64,000 nucleotides of DNA, from positions 5,268,001 to 5,332,000 of the forward strand of contig NZ_CP015318.1 of the NCBI RefSeq assembly GCF_001686985.1. The letters run 5' to 3'. Both the position numbers and the translations under genes were made by a program. Below the pieces are notes generated by a model, which was not told where the DNA came from, searched no databases, and worked only from the letters and a program-made list of their open reading frames with translations. How positions within the stretch are numbered: the stretch's first letter is position 1; each line of letters starts with the position of its first letter. This document shows positions 41,686 to 51,727 of this stretch, piece by piece. The stretch is from Mesorhizobium amorphae CCNWGS0123 (GTDB taxonomy: Bacteria > Pseudomonadota > Alphaproteobacteria > Rhizobiales > Rhizobiaceae).

Positions 41686-42588
41686 CTACCCGAGGGTTTG
41701 ACTGGCGAGTGCATAGGTCACCGGTGCAGTTGCACCGTCGACGGCAAAATCGGAGAGGCGTTTGCCCATCGACATGGTGAGCACCGTGTCGAAAACCGGC
41801 ATTCCGCTGTGCGACAGAAAGGCGGCGAACTCGCCATTGTCCATGTGGGTGTCGATCCGCAGGAAGGATCCCGTATGGTCGGCCACGTGCGGCCGGACGA
41901 TCGCCACGGCGTCCGCGTCGCTTTCCGCCAAGACCGGCCCTACGACATGGCCCCGCCCGAACGGGCGACAGAGCGCGAACGCGTTCAGCGTGTCACCCTT
42001 GAAAAGACCATAGCCGGCCGAGTGCGCGAAAAGCCTTTCGATGAGCGCCGCCCGCCTAACGCCAAAACCTGCCGCATCAAGCGCGATCACGGCGGGAATA
42101 TCTTTTGCGTCCAAACTCCGGACATCGCCTCGAGTATTCGTCGACTTACCCATCGTCTGCAGGCGGGCGATGCCCTGGCATTGATAGACGGTCTTCTCCG
42201 GCTGGAAGTCGAGTGAGAGATAGAGCCGCCTCGCAGCGCGCGTTGCATTGAGGCGCAGATCGCGCTTGGCGACCTTCTCGAAGACCCGGTTCATCAGCCA
42301 TTGCCCCGCCCCCAGCGCCTGGAGTCGCGGCGAGGTGATGACCATCCCCACGGTGGCGAAGCCGGCGCCATGCGCGAACCACATGGCCGATCCGAGAACC
42401 CGGCCGATGTCATCGAGCGCAACGAACCCCTCTCCCGACTCGCGCAGGAATTGCCAGTCCTCGGCGCGATGCGGCCATCCCACGGACAGAGATAGTGCGT
42501 GCAACCGGTCCAACTCGACGCCTTCGATGTCGCCGATACGCATCGAGAAGGTGTCGATTTTCAAGTTTCCGGACGGCTTCAAGTCCAT
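41686..42588 (-). CDS. bipartite GNAT acetyltransferase, YitH-like C-terminal domain (1)
   Basis: A ~300-residue protein with an N-terminal GNAT fold (VGMVITSPRLQALGAGQWLM, the acetyl-CoA-binding stretch) and a C-terminal domain with NAFALCRPFGRGHVVGPVLA. The second domain recurs in the gene at 51728. The substrate is unknown. The start is uncertain: MDLKPSG at 42588 or a Met 15 residues later are both possible, with no clear ribosome site. It points leftward, opposite to the following catabolic operon. Confidence 0.8.
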   Translation of the reverse strand: MDLKPSGNLKIDTFSMRIGDIEGVELDRLHALSLSVGWPHRAEDWQFLRESGEGFVALDDIGRVLGSAMWFAHGAGFATVGMVITSPRLQALGAGQWLMNRVFEKVAKRDLRLNATRAARRLYLSLDFQPEKTVYQCQGIARLQTMGKSTNTRGDVRSLDAKDIPAVIALDAAGFGVRRAALIERLFAHSAGYGLFKGDTLNAFALCRPFGRGHVVGPVLAESDADAVAIVRPHVADHTGSFLRIDTHMDNGEFAAFLSHSGMPVFDTVLTMSMGKRLSDFAVDGATAPVTYALASQTLG

Positions 42589-42829
42589 GCCTCTGAAAGA
42601 TTCCCGCAAATTGACGGGCGGCACGCCGCAGCCGCCCTCTGTCCACCAACGCTAAACAAACAGGCCCGTACGATTTGCTCGAAAGCCACCTGCCAACGCA
42701 AGATTCAACTGAAACATTTCCGCTTTCGGCACGCAATCGCGAGAGAACGCAGACATCCTCTGCGGAAATGTTGCCGCACACAATCGTCGGCATCGATCCC
42801 GGCTAACCCGAAACGCCTTGAGGGCTGGA

Positions 42830-43954
42830 ATGGACGTCTTCGATATCCTCGACCGTCTCGTCGCCTTTCCATCGGTCGCCGGCAAGCCGAACGGCGACAT
42901 CGCCGGCTGGATCGAGACCCAGCTCGCAGAACACGGGACGAAGGTCTCCGTTCTACCAGGGCCGGAAGGCGACCGTTTCAATCTTTTCGCGACGATCGGC
43001 CCCGCCGATGTCCCGGGCTACATCCTGTCCGGCCACATGGACGTCGTTCCCGCCGGCGAGCCGCAATGGAGTTCGGCTCCTTTCGCGCTGCGCCGCGAGG
43101 GTGAACGGCTCTACGGACGCGGCACCACGGACATGAAGGGGTTTCTTGCCGCGGCACTTGCGGCCGTGCCTATGCTTGCGGGACTGCACCTTGCCAGGCC
43201 AATCCATTTCGCCTTCTCCTACGACGAGGAGGTGGGATGCCGCGGCGTGCCGCACATGATCGCCCGCCTTCCCGAACTTTGCGCGAAGCCACTCGGCGTT
43301 ATCGTCGGCGAGCCGAGCGGCATGCGCTCCGTGCGCGGCCACAAGGGCAAGGCGGCCGCCCGCGTGACGATCAACGGGCGCTCCGGCCATTCTTCGCGGC
43401 CCGATCTCGGCCTCAACGCCATCCACGCCATGGCCGGTGCGCTGAGCGCGGCCGTGAGCGAAGCCGAACGGCTGACACGCGGTCCGTTCGACCCTGCCTT
43501 CGAGCCGGCTTACTCCTCGCTGCAAGCGGGCGTGGTGGCGGGCGGACAGTCGGTCAACATCATCCCCAGCGCCTGCACGCTGGATCTGGAGGCGCGCGCC
43601 ATTCCAGGCGTCGACCCGGCCAGCCTGCTCACGCCGGTAAAGGTGCGGGCCGAGGCGCTTGCGGCCGAAGGCTTTCGGATCGAGTGGACGCCGATGAGCG
43701 CCTATCCGGCACTGTCGCTGCCGCAGGACGCGGCGCTGGCAGCACTGCTGCGCGAGCTGACAGGCGAGGCGCCGCTTGCCGCCGTCAGTTACGGCACGGA
43801 GGCCGGACTTTACCAGGCCTCCGGGTTCGATGCGATCATCTGCGGCCCCGGCGACATCGGCCGCGCCCACAAGCCGGATGAGTACATTCTCACCAGCGAA
43901 CTCGCCGCCTGCCAGCGATTGATCGAGGCGCTGGGCGCGCGTTGCGCGGCCTGA
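42830..43954 (+). CDS. M20-family deacetylase (ArgE / acetylornithine-deacetylase-like)
   Basis: A 374-residue metallohydrolase. Motifs: GHMDVVPAG (first zinc His-Asp), GRGTTDMKG (bridging Asp), DEEVGCRG (catalytic Glu pair) and VGEPS. Dimer-domain residues appear as GRSGHSS. It would remove an acyl group from an N-acylated amino acid, releasing a free amine; N-acetylornithine is possible but not proven. GAGGG precedes the ATG. It begins a rightward gene run with the reductase 12 bp downstream. Confidence 0.9.
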   Translation: MDVFDILDRLVAFPSVAGKPNGDIAGWIETQLAEHGTKVSVLPGPEGDRFNLFATIGPADVPGYILSGHMDVVPAGEPQWSSAPFALRREGERLYGRGTTDMKGFLAAALAAVPMLAGLHLARPIHFAFSYDEEVGCRGVPHMIARLPELCAKPLGVIVGEPSGMRSVRGHKGKAAARVTINGRSGHSSRPDLGLNAIHAMAGALSAAVSEAERLTRGPFDPAFEPAYSSLQAGVVAGGQSVNIIPSACTLDLEARAIPGVDPASLLTPVKVRAEALAAEGFRIEWTPMSAYPALSLPQDAALAALLRELTGEAPLAAVSYGTEAGLYQASGFDAIICGPGDIGRAHKPDEYILTSELAACQRLIEALGARCAA

Positions 43955-43966
43955 AGGGGAACCGGG

Positions 43967-44890
43967 ATGACATTCCTGTTCAATTCCGATGCACGCCGCG
44001 GGGCGATCTTTGCCGACGCCTTCGCCAGGGACCTGCCGGACGTCCCCTTCACGATCGATGCCGCAACGGTCGATCCCGACGCCGTGCGTTACCTGATCAG
44101 CTGGACTGTTCCGGATAATCTCGCCCGCTACGGCAACCTGGAAATCCTGTTCTCCATCGGCGCCGGCGTCGACCAGCTTCGCCTCGATGCGGTGCCTCCG
44201 AACGTGATGATCGTGCGCATGATCGAGGAAGGCATCGTGCGCATGATGCAGGAATATGTGACGTTGGCAGTGCTCGCGCTCCACCGCAACCTGCCGGCCT
44301 ATCTGGCGCAGCAGCGCGACGGCGAATGGCGCGATATCCCGCAGCTCCAGGCCAGGTCGCGCCGGATCGGCGTGCTTGGCCTTGGACAGCTCGGCCGTGC
44401 CGTCCTCGACCGGCTGAAGCCCTTCGGCTTTCCGCTCGCTGGATGGAGCCGCTCGCCGCGGCAGATCGAGGGCGTGACCTGCCATCATGGTGAGCTCGGG
44501 CTGGAGGAGATGCTCGCGGCCAGCGACATATTGATCTGCCTGCTGCCACTGACCGAGGATACGCGCGGTTTCCTCGATGCCGACCTGTTTGCGAAACTGC
44601 CCAAGGGCGCAGCGCTCGTCCACACGGGCCGAGGGCCGCAGCTCGATCATGAAGCGCTTGTCGCCGCCCTCGACAGCGGCCAACTTTCGGCGGCGATGAT
44701 CGACGTCACCGATCCCGAACCGCTGCCGGCGAGCCATCCTTTCTGGTCGCATCCGAAGATCATCCTGACCCCGCATGTCGCCAGCGTCACCCAGCCGGCC
44801 ACCGCCGCGCGCGCCGTCATCGACAACATCAGGCGCTACCACGCCGGGCTCGACCCAATCGGGCTCGTCGACCGGTCGCGCGGCTATTGA
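43967..44890 (+). CDS. D-2-hydroxyacid dehydrogenase (glyoxylate/hydroxypyruvate reductase A-like)
   Basis: A 307-residue NAD(P)-dependent reductase. The nucleotide-binding motif GVLGLGQLG is followed by the catalytic Arg in TGRGPQLD, Glu in TDPEPLP and His in LTPHVASVT. The MIVRMIEEGIVRMM segment is typical of the GhrA subgroup. It shares strand and 12-bp spacing with the deacetylase gene, suggesting a shared pathway. Confidence 0.9.
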   Translation: MTFLFNSDARRGAIFADAFARDLPDVPFTIDAATVDPDAVRYLISWTVPDNLARYGNLEILFSIGAGVDQLRLDAVPPNVMIVRMIEEGIVRMMQEYVTLAVLALHRNLPAYLAQQRDGEWRDIPQLQARSRRIGVLGLGQLGRAVLDRLKPFGFPLAGWSRSPRQIEGVTCHHGELGLEEMLAASDILICLLPLTEDTRGFLDADLFAKLPKGAALVHTGRGPQLDHEALVAALDSGQLSAAMIDVTDPEPLPASHPFWSHPKIILTPHVASVTQPATAARAVIDNIRRYHAGLDPIGLVDRSRGY

Positions 44891-44897
44891 AGTCCAA

Positions 44898-45266
44898 ATG
44901 AAAGGTTATCCCTTGTCCCTGCTCAAAACCGTCGACACCAATCCAGCCTTCCCGCCACGCGAATCCAGGGCGCTGCCCGAACGACTGATTGCCGGCAACC
45001 CCGCGTTCAGAACCTGGGCGCAGGATGTCGCCAAGTCCGACCTCGTCCACACCGGCGTCTGGGAGGCGACGCCGGGAGAGACGCGCTCGATCAAGGGCGA
45101 GACTTTCGAATTCTGCCACATCCTCGCCGGCGTGATTGAAATCACGCCCGATGGCGGCAAGCCGGTGAACTACCGCGCCGGCGACAGTTTTGTCATGAAG
45201 CCCGGCTTCACCGGGGTCTGGAAGACCATCGAGACGGTGCGCAAGATCTACGTGACCGTCGGGTGA
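44898..45266 (+). CDS. cupin-domain protein (DUF861 family)
   Basis: A 122-residue single-domain cupin with the motifs FEFCHILAGVIEITPDGG and YRAGDSFVMKPGFTGVWK. DUF861 proteins include ureidoglycine aminohydrolase-like and ethanolamine-related cupins; function here is unknown. The start at 44898 follows the reductase stop by seven bases. The upstream in-frame stretch belongs to the neighbour's DNA. Confidence 0.82.
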   Translation: MKGYPLSLLKTVDTNPAFPPRESRALPERLIAGNPAFRTWAQDVAKSDLVHTGVWEATPGETRSIKGETFEFCHILAGVIEITPDGGKPVNYRAGDSFVMKPGFTGVWKTIETVRKIYVTVG

Positions 45267-45416
45267 CCGACCCGCTCGAAGTTTTCAGCCATCGCAACAG
45301 ATTTTGCCGTCCCGCGCGGCCTGCGCGCAACATTCGTCCGCGGCGGTTCGCCGAACGATGCATGCTGCTTGCCCGCCTACGCTAGGCTCATGGCCAATGC
45401 TGCTGAGTGGTCGCCC

Positions 45417-46880
45417 ATGAGCCTGAGCTTCGATCCGGACAAGGTTACTCTCCCCGTCGGCCATTTCATCGGCGGCGAGCTGATCGTGGCCGAGGGCGCG
45501 ATCGAGATGCGCCGCCCCTCGGACGGCAAGGCATATGCCGGCTGCCCGGTGGCTGGCGCCGACATGATCGACCGCGCCGTGGAAAGCGCCAGGGCGGCAC
45601 TGAAGTCGAGCAACTGGGGCGGCGTCCGGCCTCGCGAGCGCACAAGGGCGCTGCAGACATGGGCCGACCTGATCGAAGCGGAAGCCGCAACGCTCGCCCG
45701 CATCGAGGCGCTGTGCTCCACCCGGCCCGTAGGCCAGGTCTTTGCCGGCGACATCACTGTCACCGCCGAGCAGATCCGCTTCTTCGCCGAGTTCGCCGAC
45801 AAGGAAGGCAGCGAGCTCGTGCCGACCGACGACGCCAGTCTCGGCATGATCATGAGCGAGCCCTATGGCGTGGTCGGCGCGATAACGCCCTGGAATTTTC
45901 CCATCTCGATGGCCGGATGGAAGCTCGGTCCGGCACTGGCCGCGGGCAATGCGGTGGTGCTGAAGCCGTCGGAAATGACGCCCTTCTCGGCGGTCTGCAT
46001 CGCGGAGCTCGCCGTTAAGGCTGGCCTGCCGGCCGGGCTTGTTAACGTAGTGCTCGGCGATGGTCCGACGACCGGCACAGCGCTGACCGGCCATCCGGAG
46101 ATCGCCAAGGTCAGCTTCACCGGTTCGACCCGCGCCGGCTCGGCCATCATGGAGAACGTCGCCCGCACCGGCGTCAAGCCGATGACGCTGGAACTCGGCG
46201 GCAAGAGCCCGCAGATCGTCTTTGCCGATGCAGATCTGGACAAGACGGCGACGGCAATCGCCGGCAGCGTCACCTTCAACGCCGGCCAGGCCTGCGTAGC
46301 CGGCACGCGCCTGATCGTAGAGAAAAGCGTGGCCGACAGGCTTACGGCCGCGGTCCTGGAGAAGATGAAGGCGGTGCGGGCAGGCCCGACCTGGGACGAG
46401 GCGACGCACTATTCGCCGATCATCTCGGAGCGGCAGCGGGCACGTGTCGACGGCATCGTGCGGGCCGCCGTCGCGGCCGGCGGCGAATGCCTGACCGGCG
46501 GTGGCGCCATGGATGCTCCCGGCTATTTCTACGAGCCGACGCTGATCGCCAATGTCGACCAGGCCAATCCGGCAATCGTCGAGGAAATCTTCGGCCCGGT
46601 CCTGACCGTCCAAACCTTCGAGACCGAGGAAGAGGCGCTGACGCTGTCCAGCCATCCGACATACGGGCTGGCCTCCGGCCTGTTCACCACCGACCTCTCC
46701 CGCACCATCCGCTTCGCGCGCAGGCTCGAAGCGGGCACCGTTTGGGTCAACCGCTACAGCCGCTCCCGCGACCATATCCTGCCAACCGGCGGCTACAAAC
46801 GCTCCGGCATCGGCAAGGATCTCGGCCGCGAGGCCTATCACGCCAACCGCAGGACCAAGAGCGTCCTGATCAACCTGTGA
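45417..46880 (+). CDS. aldehyde dehydrogenase (1)
   Basis: A 487-residue NAD(P)-dependent aldehyde dehydrogenase. Catalytic Cys is in AGQACVAGTR, the general-base Glu in LELGGKSPQI, and the oxyanion Asn in PWNFP. The start at 45417 (MSLSFDP) was chosen; an ATG at 45390 is possible. The substrate is unknown. It lies between the cupin and the tartrate-dehydrogenase-like gene in the same orientation. Confidence 0.92.
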   Translation: MSLSFDPDKVTLPVGHFIGGELIVAEGAIEMRRPSDGKAYAGCPVAGADMIDRAVESARAALKSSNWGGVRPRERTRALQTWADLIEAEAATLARIEALCSTRPVGQVFAGDITVTAEQIRFFAEFADKEGSELVPTDDASLGMIMSEPYGVVGAITPWNFPISMAGWKLGPALAAGNAVVLKPSEMTPFSAVCIAELAVKAGLPAGLVNVVLGDGPTTGTALTGHPEIAKVSFTGSTRAGSAIMENVARTGVKPMTLELGGKSPQIVFADADLDKTATAIAGSVTFNAGQACVAGTRLIVEKSVADRLTAAVLEKMKAVRAGPTWDEATHYSPIISERQRARVDGIVRAAVAAGGECLTGGGAMDAPGYFYEPTLIANVDQANPAIVEEIFGPVLTVQTFETEEEALTLSSHPTYGLASGLFTTDLSRTIRFARRLEAGTVWVNRYSRSRDHILPTGGYKRSGIGKDLGREAYHANRRTKSVLINL

Positions 46881-46884
46881 AGAG

Positions 46885-47934
46885 ATGCCGATGAAGTCCT
46901 ATTCGATCGCCCTGATCCCCGGTGACGGCATCGGACGCGACGTGACCGCCGCCGCCTGGACGGTGCTGGAAACCGCCGCCAAAAACTTCGGCTTTGCGCT
47001 GACGGGAACCGAGTTCCCCTGGTCCTGCCGCTTCTTCAAAGAAACCGGGCGCATGATGCCTGAGGACGGCATAGAGACCTTGCGCGGCTTCGACGCCATC
47101 CTCCTCGGCGCCGTTGGCTGGCCGGCGGAGGTGCCGGATTCGGTTTCGCTCCACGGCCTGCTGCTGCCAATCCGGAAAGCGTTCGTGCAATATGCCAACA
47201 TCCGGCCGCACCGTCTGCTACCGGGCGTGACGGGGCCGCTGCGGGCGGAAGGTTTCGATATCCTGTGCATCCGCGAGAACACCGAGGGCGAATATTCGGG
47301 CGCCGGCGGGCGCGTGCATCAAAGCACGATGGACGAGGTCGCGGTGGAGACCTCGATCTTCACCCGTGCCGGCGTCGAGCGCATCCTGCGCTTTGGCTTC
47401 GAGCAGGCGCGGTCGCGTCGGCGCAAACTGGCCTCCGTCACCAAGTCCAACGCGCAGAAATACTCGATGGTGTTCTGGGACGAGATCACGCGAAAGCTGG
47501 CCGCGGATTATCCGGACGTCGAAGTCACCAGCTATCACGTCGACGCGCTCGCCGCGCGCATGATCATGGCTCCGGAGAGCCTCGACGTGGTCGTCGCCTC
47601 CAACCTGTTCGGCGACATCCTGACCGATATCGGTGCGGCGATCCAGGGCGGACTCGGCTACGCCGCCTCCGCCAACATAAATCCCGACGGCTCGGCGCCG
47701 TCGATGTTCGAACCTGTGCACGGCTCCGCGCCGGACATCGCCCATCTCGGCATCGCCAATCCGATCGCCACCATCTGGTCCGGCGCCATGATGCTCGAAC
47801 ATCTCGGCGAAAAGGCTGCGGCCGGCCGCGTCATGCAGGCGGTCGAGGCGACAACTGCGCGAGGCATAGGCACCATCCCCGGCAAGGATCGCACGGACGC
47901 CATCACCGCCGCCGTCGTCGCGGCGCTCACCTGA
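46885..47934 (+). CDS. tartrate dehydrogenase / isopropylmalate dehydrogenase-like enzyme
   Basis: A 349-residue beta-decarboxylating dehydrogenase. Motifs: ALIPGDGIG at the N-terminus, IRENTEGEYSGAGG, TKSNAQKYSM, FGDILTDIGAAIQGGLG and EPVHGSAPDIA. The ENTEGEYS-x-GGR segment and the TKSN motif resemble tartrate dehydrogenase/decarboxylase rather than LeuB. An ATG at 46891 is an alternative start better spaced from GAAGAG. It begins four bases after the upstream ALDH stop. Confidence 0.88.
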   Translation: MPMKSYSIALIPGDGIGRDVTAAAWTVLETAAKNFGFALTGTEFPWSCRFFKETGRMMPEDGIETLRGFDAILLGAVGWPAEVPDSVSLHGLLLPIRKAFVQYANIRPHRLLPGVTGPLRAEGFDILCIRENTEGEYSGAGGRVHQSTMDEVAVETSIFTRAGVERILRFGFEQARSRRRKLASVTKSNAQKYSMVFWDEITRKLAADYPDVEVTSYHVDALAARMIMAPESLDVVVASNLFGDILTDIGAAIQGGLGYAASANINPDGSAPSMFEPVHGSAPDIAHLGIANPIATIWSGAMMLEHLGEKAAAGRVMQAVEATTARGIGTIPGKDRTDAITAAVVAALT

Positions 47935-47951
47935 TTGCAAGGTCGTTCTCG

Positions 47952-49409
47952 ATGAAAAATCTAAGAGACAAAAGTCTGTTCCGCGAGGCCGGCCTGATCG
48001 GCGGCAAATGGTTCGCGGCCGCTTCCGGAAAGACGGTCGATGTCGTCGATCCGGCCACCCAGTGCGCGATCGGCACGGTGCCCGATATGGCCGGTCCGGA
48101 GACCCGTGCGGCCATAGCGGCCGCGGCGTCCGCCTATGGGGACTGGAAAAAGAAGACCAACGCCGAGCGTGCCCGCCTCCTGGAGGCCTGGCATGGCCTG
48201 ATGCTTGCGCATCTGGACGATCTCGCGCTGATCCTGACGACCGAACAGGGCAAGCCGCTGGACGAGGCCAGGGGCGAGATCCGCTACGGCGCTTCCTTCG
48301 TCAAATGGTTTGCGGAGGAGGCACGCCGCATCAATGGCCACACCATCCCCTCGCCGACGCCGGACAGGCGCATCATCGTGCTGAAGGAACCGGTCGGGGT
48401 GTGCGGCATCATCACGCCGTGGAACTTCCCCAACGCAATGATCACCCGCAAGGTCGCGCCGGCTCTGGCGGCCGGCTGTACTGTGGTCATCAAGCCGTCC
48501 GAGTTCACGCCCTACTCGGCGCTGGCGCTCGGCGTGCTTGCCGAACGGGCGGGCATCCCCACCGGCGTCATCAACATCGTCACCGGCATGCCGGCCGAAA
48601 TCGGCAACGAGATCATGGCGAACGAGACCGTGCGCAAGATCTCCTTCACCGGCTCCACGCGAGTTGGTTCGCTGCTGATGCGCGGCGCGGCCGATACCGT
48701 GAAACGGCTCAGCCTCGAACTCGGCGGCAACGCGCCCCTCATCGTCTTCGACGACGCCGATCTCGACCTCGCCGTCGAGGGCGCGCTTGTCTCGAAATTC
48801 CGCAATGGCGGCCAGACCTGCGTCTGCGCCAACCGTATCCTCGTCCAGGCCGCTGTCTACGAAACCTTCGCCGCAAAGCTTTCCGCCCGCGTCAATGCCA
48901 TGACGGTGGGGCCCGGCACGCAGCCCGGCATCGCCATCGGACCGATGATCAACATAGCGGCGGTCGAGAAGATCAACCGCCATGTCGAGGACGCGCTCGC
49001 CAAGGGTGCTTCGATCATCACCGAGAAGCCGGCGCTGCCGGAGGGTCCTCAGTATGTCGCGCCGCTGGTGCTGACCGGCGCCACAAAAGACATGCAGCTC
49101 GCCGGCGAGGAAACCTTCGGCCCGGTCGCGCCGCTTTTCCGTTTCGAGACGGAAGAGGAGGCGATCGCGCTGGCCAACGGCACGCCCTACGGGCTTGCCT
49201 CCTATTTCTACACCGAGAACCTGAAACGCGCCTGGCGCGTCGGCGAGGCGCTGGAGTTCGGCATGGTGGGGCTCAACACCGGCTCGGTCTCCATGGAGGT
49301 GGCCCCCTTCGGGGGTGTCAAGCAGTCCGGCCTCGGCCGCGAGGGGGCGCAGGCAGGTATCGAGGAGTATCTTGAGATGAAGAGCTTCCACATGGGCGGG
49401 TTGGGCTGA
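47952..49409 (+). CDS. succinate-semialdehyde dehydrogenase-like aldehyde dehydrogenase (2)
   Basis: A 485-residue aldehyde dehydrogenase. The sequence TTEQGKPLDEARGEI, the catalytic GGQTCVCANR and general base LELGGNAPLIVF are typical of GabD. GabD converts succinate semialdehyde to succinate, the end step of GABA and polyamine breakdown. AAGG precedes the ATG; a much longer open frame upstream is not coding in this frame. It is the last of the rightward genes starting at 42830. Confidence 0.9.
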   Translation: MKNLRDKSLFREAGLIGGKWFAAASGKTVDVVDPATQCAIGTVPDMAGPETRAAIAAAASAYGDWKKKTNAERARLLEAWHGLMLAHLDDLALILTTEQGKPLDEARGEIRYGASFVKWFAEEARRINGHTIPSPTPDRRIIVLKEPVGVCGIITPWNFPNAMITRKVAPALAAGCTVVIKPSEFTPYSALALGVLAERAGIPTGVINIVTGMPAEIGNEIMANETVRKISFTGSTRVGSLLMRGAADTVKRLSLELGGNAPLIVFDDADLDLAVEGALVSKFRNGGQTCVCANRILVQAAVYETFAAKLSARVNAMTVGPGTQPGIAIGPMINIAAVEKINRHVEDALAKGASIITEKPALPEGPQYVAPLVLTGATKDMQLAGEETFGPVAPLFRFETEEEAIALANGTPYGLASYFYTENLKRAWRVGEALEFGMVGLNTGSVSMEVAPFGGVKQSGLGREGAQAGIEEYLEMKSFHMGGLG

Positions 49410-49448
49410 AGCGGTTTTTGCCAAAGCCGGGCCACGCCGGATCGACGA

Positions 49449-50723
49449 TCACTGGATCCGGTCGAGCGCCTTGTAGTAGAGGCCGACCATCGGCAGGAAC
49501 CAGGGCTTGCCGGAATAGCCGGGAATGGAAGGCCAATCGAGCCCCTTCATCGGATTGCGGTCCTCGCGGCCGAGCATGGCATCGGCCAGGATCATACCGA
49601 GATGGGTGGAAAGCTGTGCGCCGTGGCCGGAATAGCCCATCGCGTACCAGACACCGTCATGGTAGCCGGCCCGCGGGAAGCGGTCCTTGGTCATGTCGAC
49701 CAGCCCGCCCCAGCAATAGTCGACCTCGACCTTGGCGAGCTGCGGGAAGATCGCCGCCAGGCCGGCCTGCAATATCTGTCCGCTCCTGGCGTCGGAGCGC
49801 TGGTCCGATGTCGCAGAGAAGCGTGCGCGGCCGCCGAAGATCAGGCGCCTGTCCGGCGAAAGCCGGAAGTAGTTGCCGATGTTCATCGATGTCACGCATG
49901 TCCGGTTGCCGGGCATGGTCGCGGCGATCTCGGTGTCGCTCAACGGCCGAGTGGCGATGATGAAGCTGCCGACGGAAATGATCCTGCGGCGGAAGTAACT
50001 GAAATTCGGCGTGGTGTAGGCGCCGGTCGCCACCAGCACATTGTCGGCGCTGATCCGACCGTGCGAGGTGGTGAGCTCATGGCTGCCACCGGCCTGCTTC
50101 CGGTCGGTCACAGCCGCGTTCTCGTGGATCACCGCACCGTGGCGGGCGGCGGCCGTGGCCAAGCCTGCCACATAGCGGCCCATATGCATCATGGCGCTCT
50201 TCTTAGACAGCATCGCGCCGTGGAAGGGCGAACCGATCTCGGATCTGAGATCGGCTGCAGACAGCAGTGCCGTATCCGGATCCACTTCGGCATGGAGGGC
50301 TTCGAAGTTGCGGGCGATCGCTTCGAAATGCTGCGGCTTGGAGGCGAGCTTCAGCTTGCCGGCGCGGCGGAAGTTGCAGTCGATGCCTTCCTCGGCGACC
50401 AGCGCCTCGATGGTGTCGACGGAACTGTCCAGGGCCTGGTAGAGCGCGACTGCCCGTTCCTTGCCGAGCTCCGCCTTGGCCGAAAGGTAGCTGTGGGCGA
50501 GGCCGTTGTTCAGGTGACCGCCATTGCGCCCGGAAGCGCCCCACCCCACGCGCTCCGCCTCCAGCACTGCCACCTTCGCGCCGGCTTTTGCCAGTTGGCG
50601 CGCCGCGGCGAGTCCGGTGAAGCCGCCGCCGATGATGGCGGCATCGTAGTGCCCCTCGACCGGGCCTTGCGCCCCGCCGGTAAAGACAGGGGCGGTGTCG
50701 TGCCAGTAGGAGACCAATTTCAT
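49449..50723 (-). CDS. FAD-dependent amine oxidase (PuuB / OrdL-like)
   Basis: A 424-residue DAO-family flavoprotein. The FAD motif is IIGGGFTGLAAARQLAKAG followed by GASGRNGGHLNNG, the pattern of gamma-glutamylputrescine oxidase. It would oxidise an amine to an aldehyde, fitting the adjacent SSADH and aminotransferase. AGGCGG precedes the ATG at 50723. It converges on the SSADH gene with a 40-bp gap and is downstream of the HAD gene. Confidence 0.9.
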   Translation of the reverse strand: MKLVSYWHDTAPVFTGGAQGPVEGHYDAAIIGGGFTGLAAARQLAKAGAKVAVLEAERVGWGASGRNGGHLNNGLAHSYLSAKAELGKERAVALYQALDSSVDTIEALVAEEGIDCNFRRAGKLKLASKPQHFEAIARNFEALHAEVDPDTALLSAADLRSEIGSPFHGAMLSKKSAMMHMGRYVAGLATAAARHGAVIHENAAVTDRKQAGGSHELTTSHGRISADNVLVATGAYTTPNFSYFRRRIISVGSFIIATRPLSDTEIAATMPGNRTCVTSMNIGNYFRLSPDRRLIFGGRARFSATSDQRSDARSGQILQAGLAAIFPQLAKVEVDYCWGGLVDMTKDRFPRAGYHDGVWYAMGYSGHGAQLSTHLGMILADAMLGREDRNPMKGLDWPSIPGYSGKPWFLPMVGLYYKALDRIQ

Positions 50724-50739
50724 CGGCAATCCGCCTGTT

Positions 50740-51408
50740 TCAGAGACCGACCACGCCTGGAAGACCCGAAATGTCTGATATCTCGACATAGCCATAGTAC
50801 GGGTTGGCTGGTTCGTGGCCGCGATTGACCCAGACCTTGTTCTTGATGCCGAGGTCGTGTGCCGACATCAGGTCGTAGCGGAACGAAGACGAGCAGTGAA
50901 GGATGTCTTCCGGTCCGCAGCCCAGCATGTCGAACATGTATTCGAAGGCCTTGAAGCGCGGCTTGTAGGCCTGCGCCTGCTCGGCCGTGTAGACGGCATG
51001 GAATGGCGCGCCGAGCTTCTCGACATTGGACATGATCTGCGCGTTCATGGCGTTGGAGAGGATGACCAGCGGAATTTCCTTGGCCACCTTCGCCAGGCCG
51101 GCCGGAACGTCCGCGTGAGGCCTCCAGGTCGGCACACGCTCATAGACCATCCTGGCGTCGTCGGGGCTGAAGACAACATTGTTGCGCTTGCAGGAACGCT
51201 CAAGCGCGTTGTGGACGACATCGGCATAGGGCTTCCAGTCGCCCATGATCTCGTCGAGCCTATAGGCCGCGAAGTTCTTAATGAAATCCTGCATGCGCGG
51301 CTCGTCGAGCCGGCTGCCGTAGAGATCGCGCGCCGCTTCCGCCATCTGGAAATGGGTCAACGTGCCGTAGCAGTCGAAGGTGATGTATTTGGGCCTGAAA
51401 GAAGGCAT
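50740..51408 (-). CDS. haloacid-dehalogenase type II family hydrolase (1)
   Basis: A 222-residue HAD protein. The nucleophile motif is ITFDCYGTLTHF, the second motif LVILSNAMN, Lys in AYKPRFKAF and the last motif SSSFRYDLMSAHDLG. It follows the 2-haloacid dehalogenase branch, though members act on varied substrates. The start MPSFRPK is preceded by GAAAGAAG. It is in the same orientation as the FAD oxidase, 16 bp upstream. Confidence 0.88.
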   Translation of the reverse strand: MPSFRPKYITFDCYGTLTHFQMAEAARDLYGSRLDEPRMQDFIKNFAAYRLDEIMGDWKPYADVVHNALERSCKRNNVVFSPDDARMVYERVPTWRPHADVPAGLAKVAKEIPLVILSNAMNAQIMSNVEKLGAPFHAVYTAEQAQAYKPRFKAFEYMFDMLGCGPEDILHCSSSFRYDLMSAHDLGIKNKVWVNRGHEPANPYYGYVEISDISGLPGVVGL

Positions 51409-51727
51409 GTCCGTCGATCTCCGGTGGAAGTACATCCGCGCTGGGATGTTTTTCATCATAGGACGACAGGTGACGACCCACCTGACCGAAATCGCCCTCC
51501 CGAAAGCAGAAAGTTCCGTATCCGCCATCCGGTTTGGCACGCTGTAGCATCTGGTGTGCCGGTGGCGGCGCCGCGCGAGACGTGAAGCGCGCCCGCCGCG
51601 GCGGGCGCCAGCACAAGATGCGGCGCACCCCTCGCGCTACGGCGAAAGATACCGCAGAAGCCGAAGCCTTCAGACGATTAGCGACGCGCCAATGATCGAG
51701 ACTTGGGGACAGACGGAAGGATGCCTC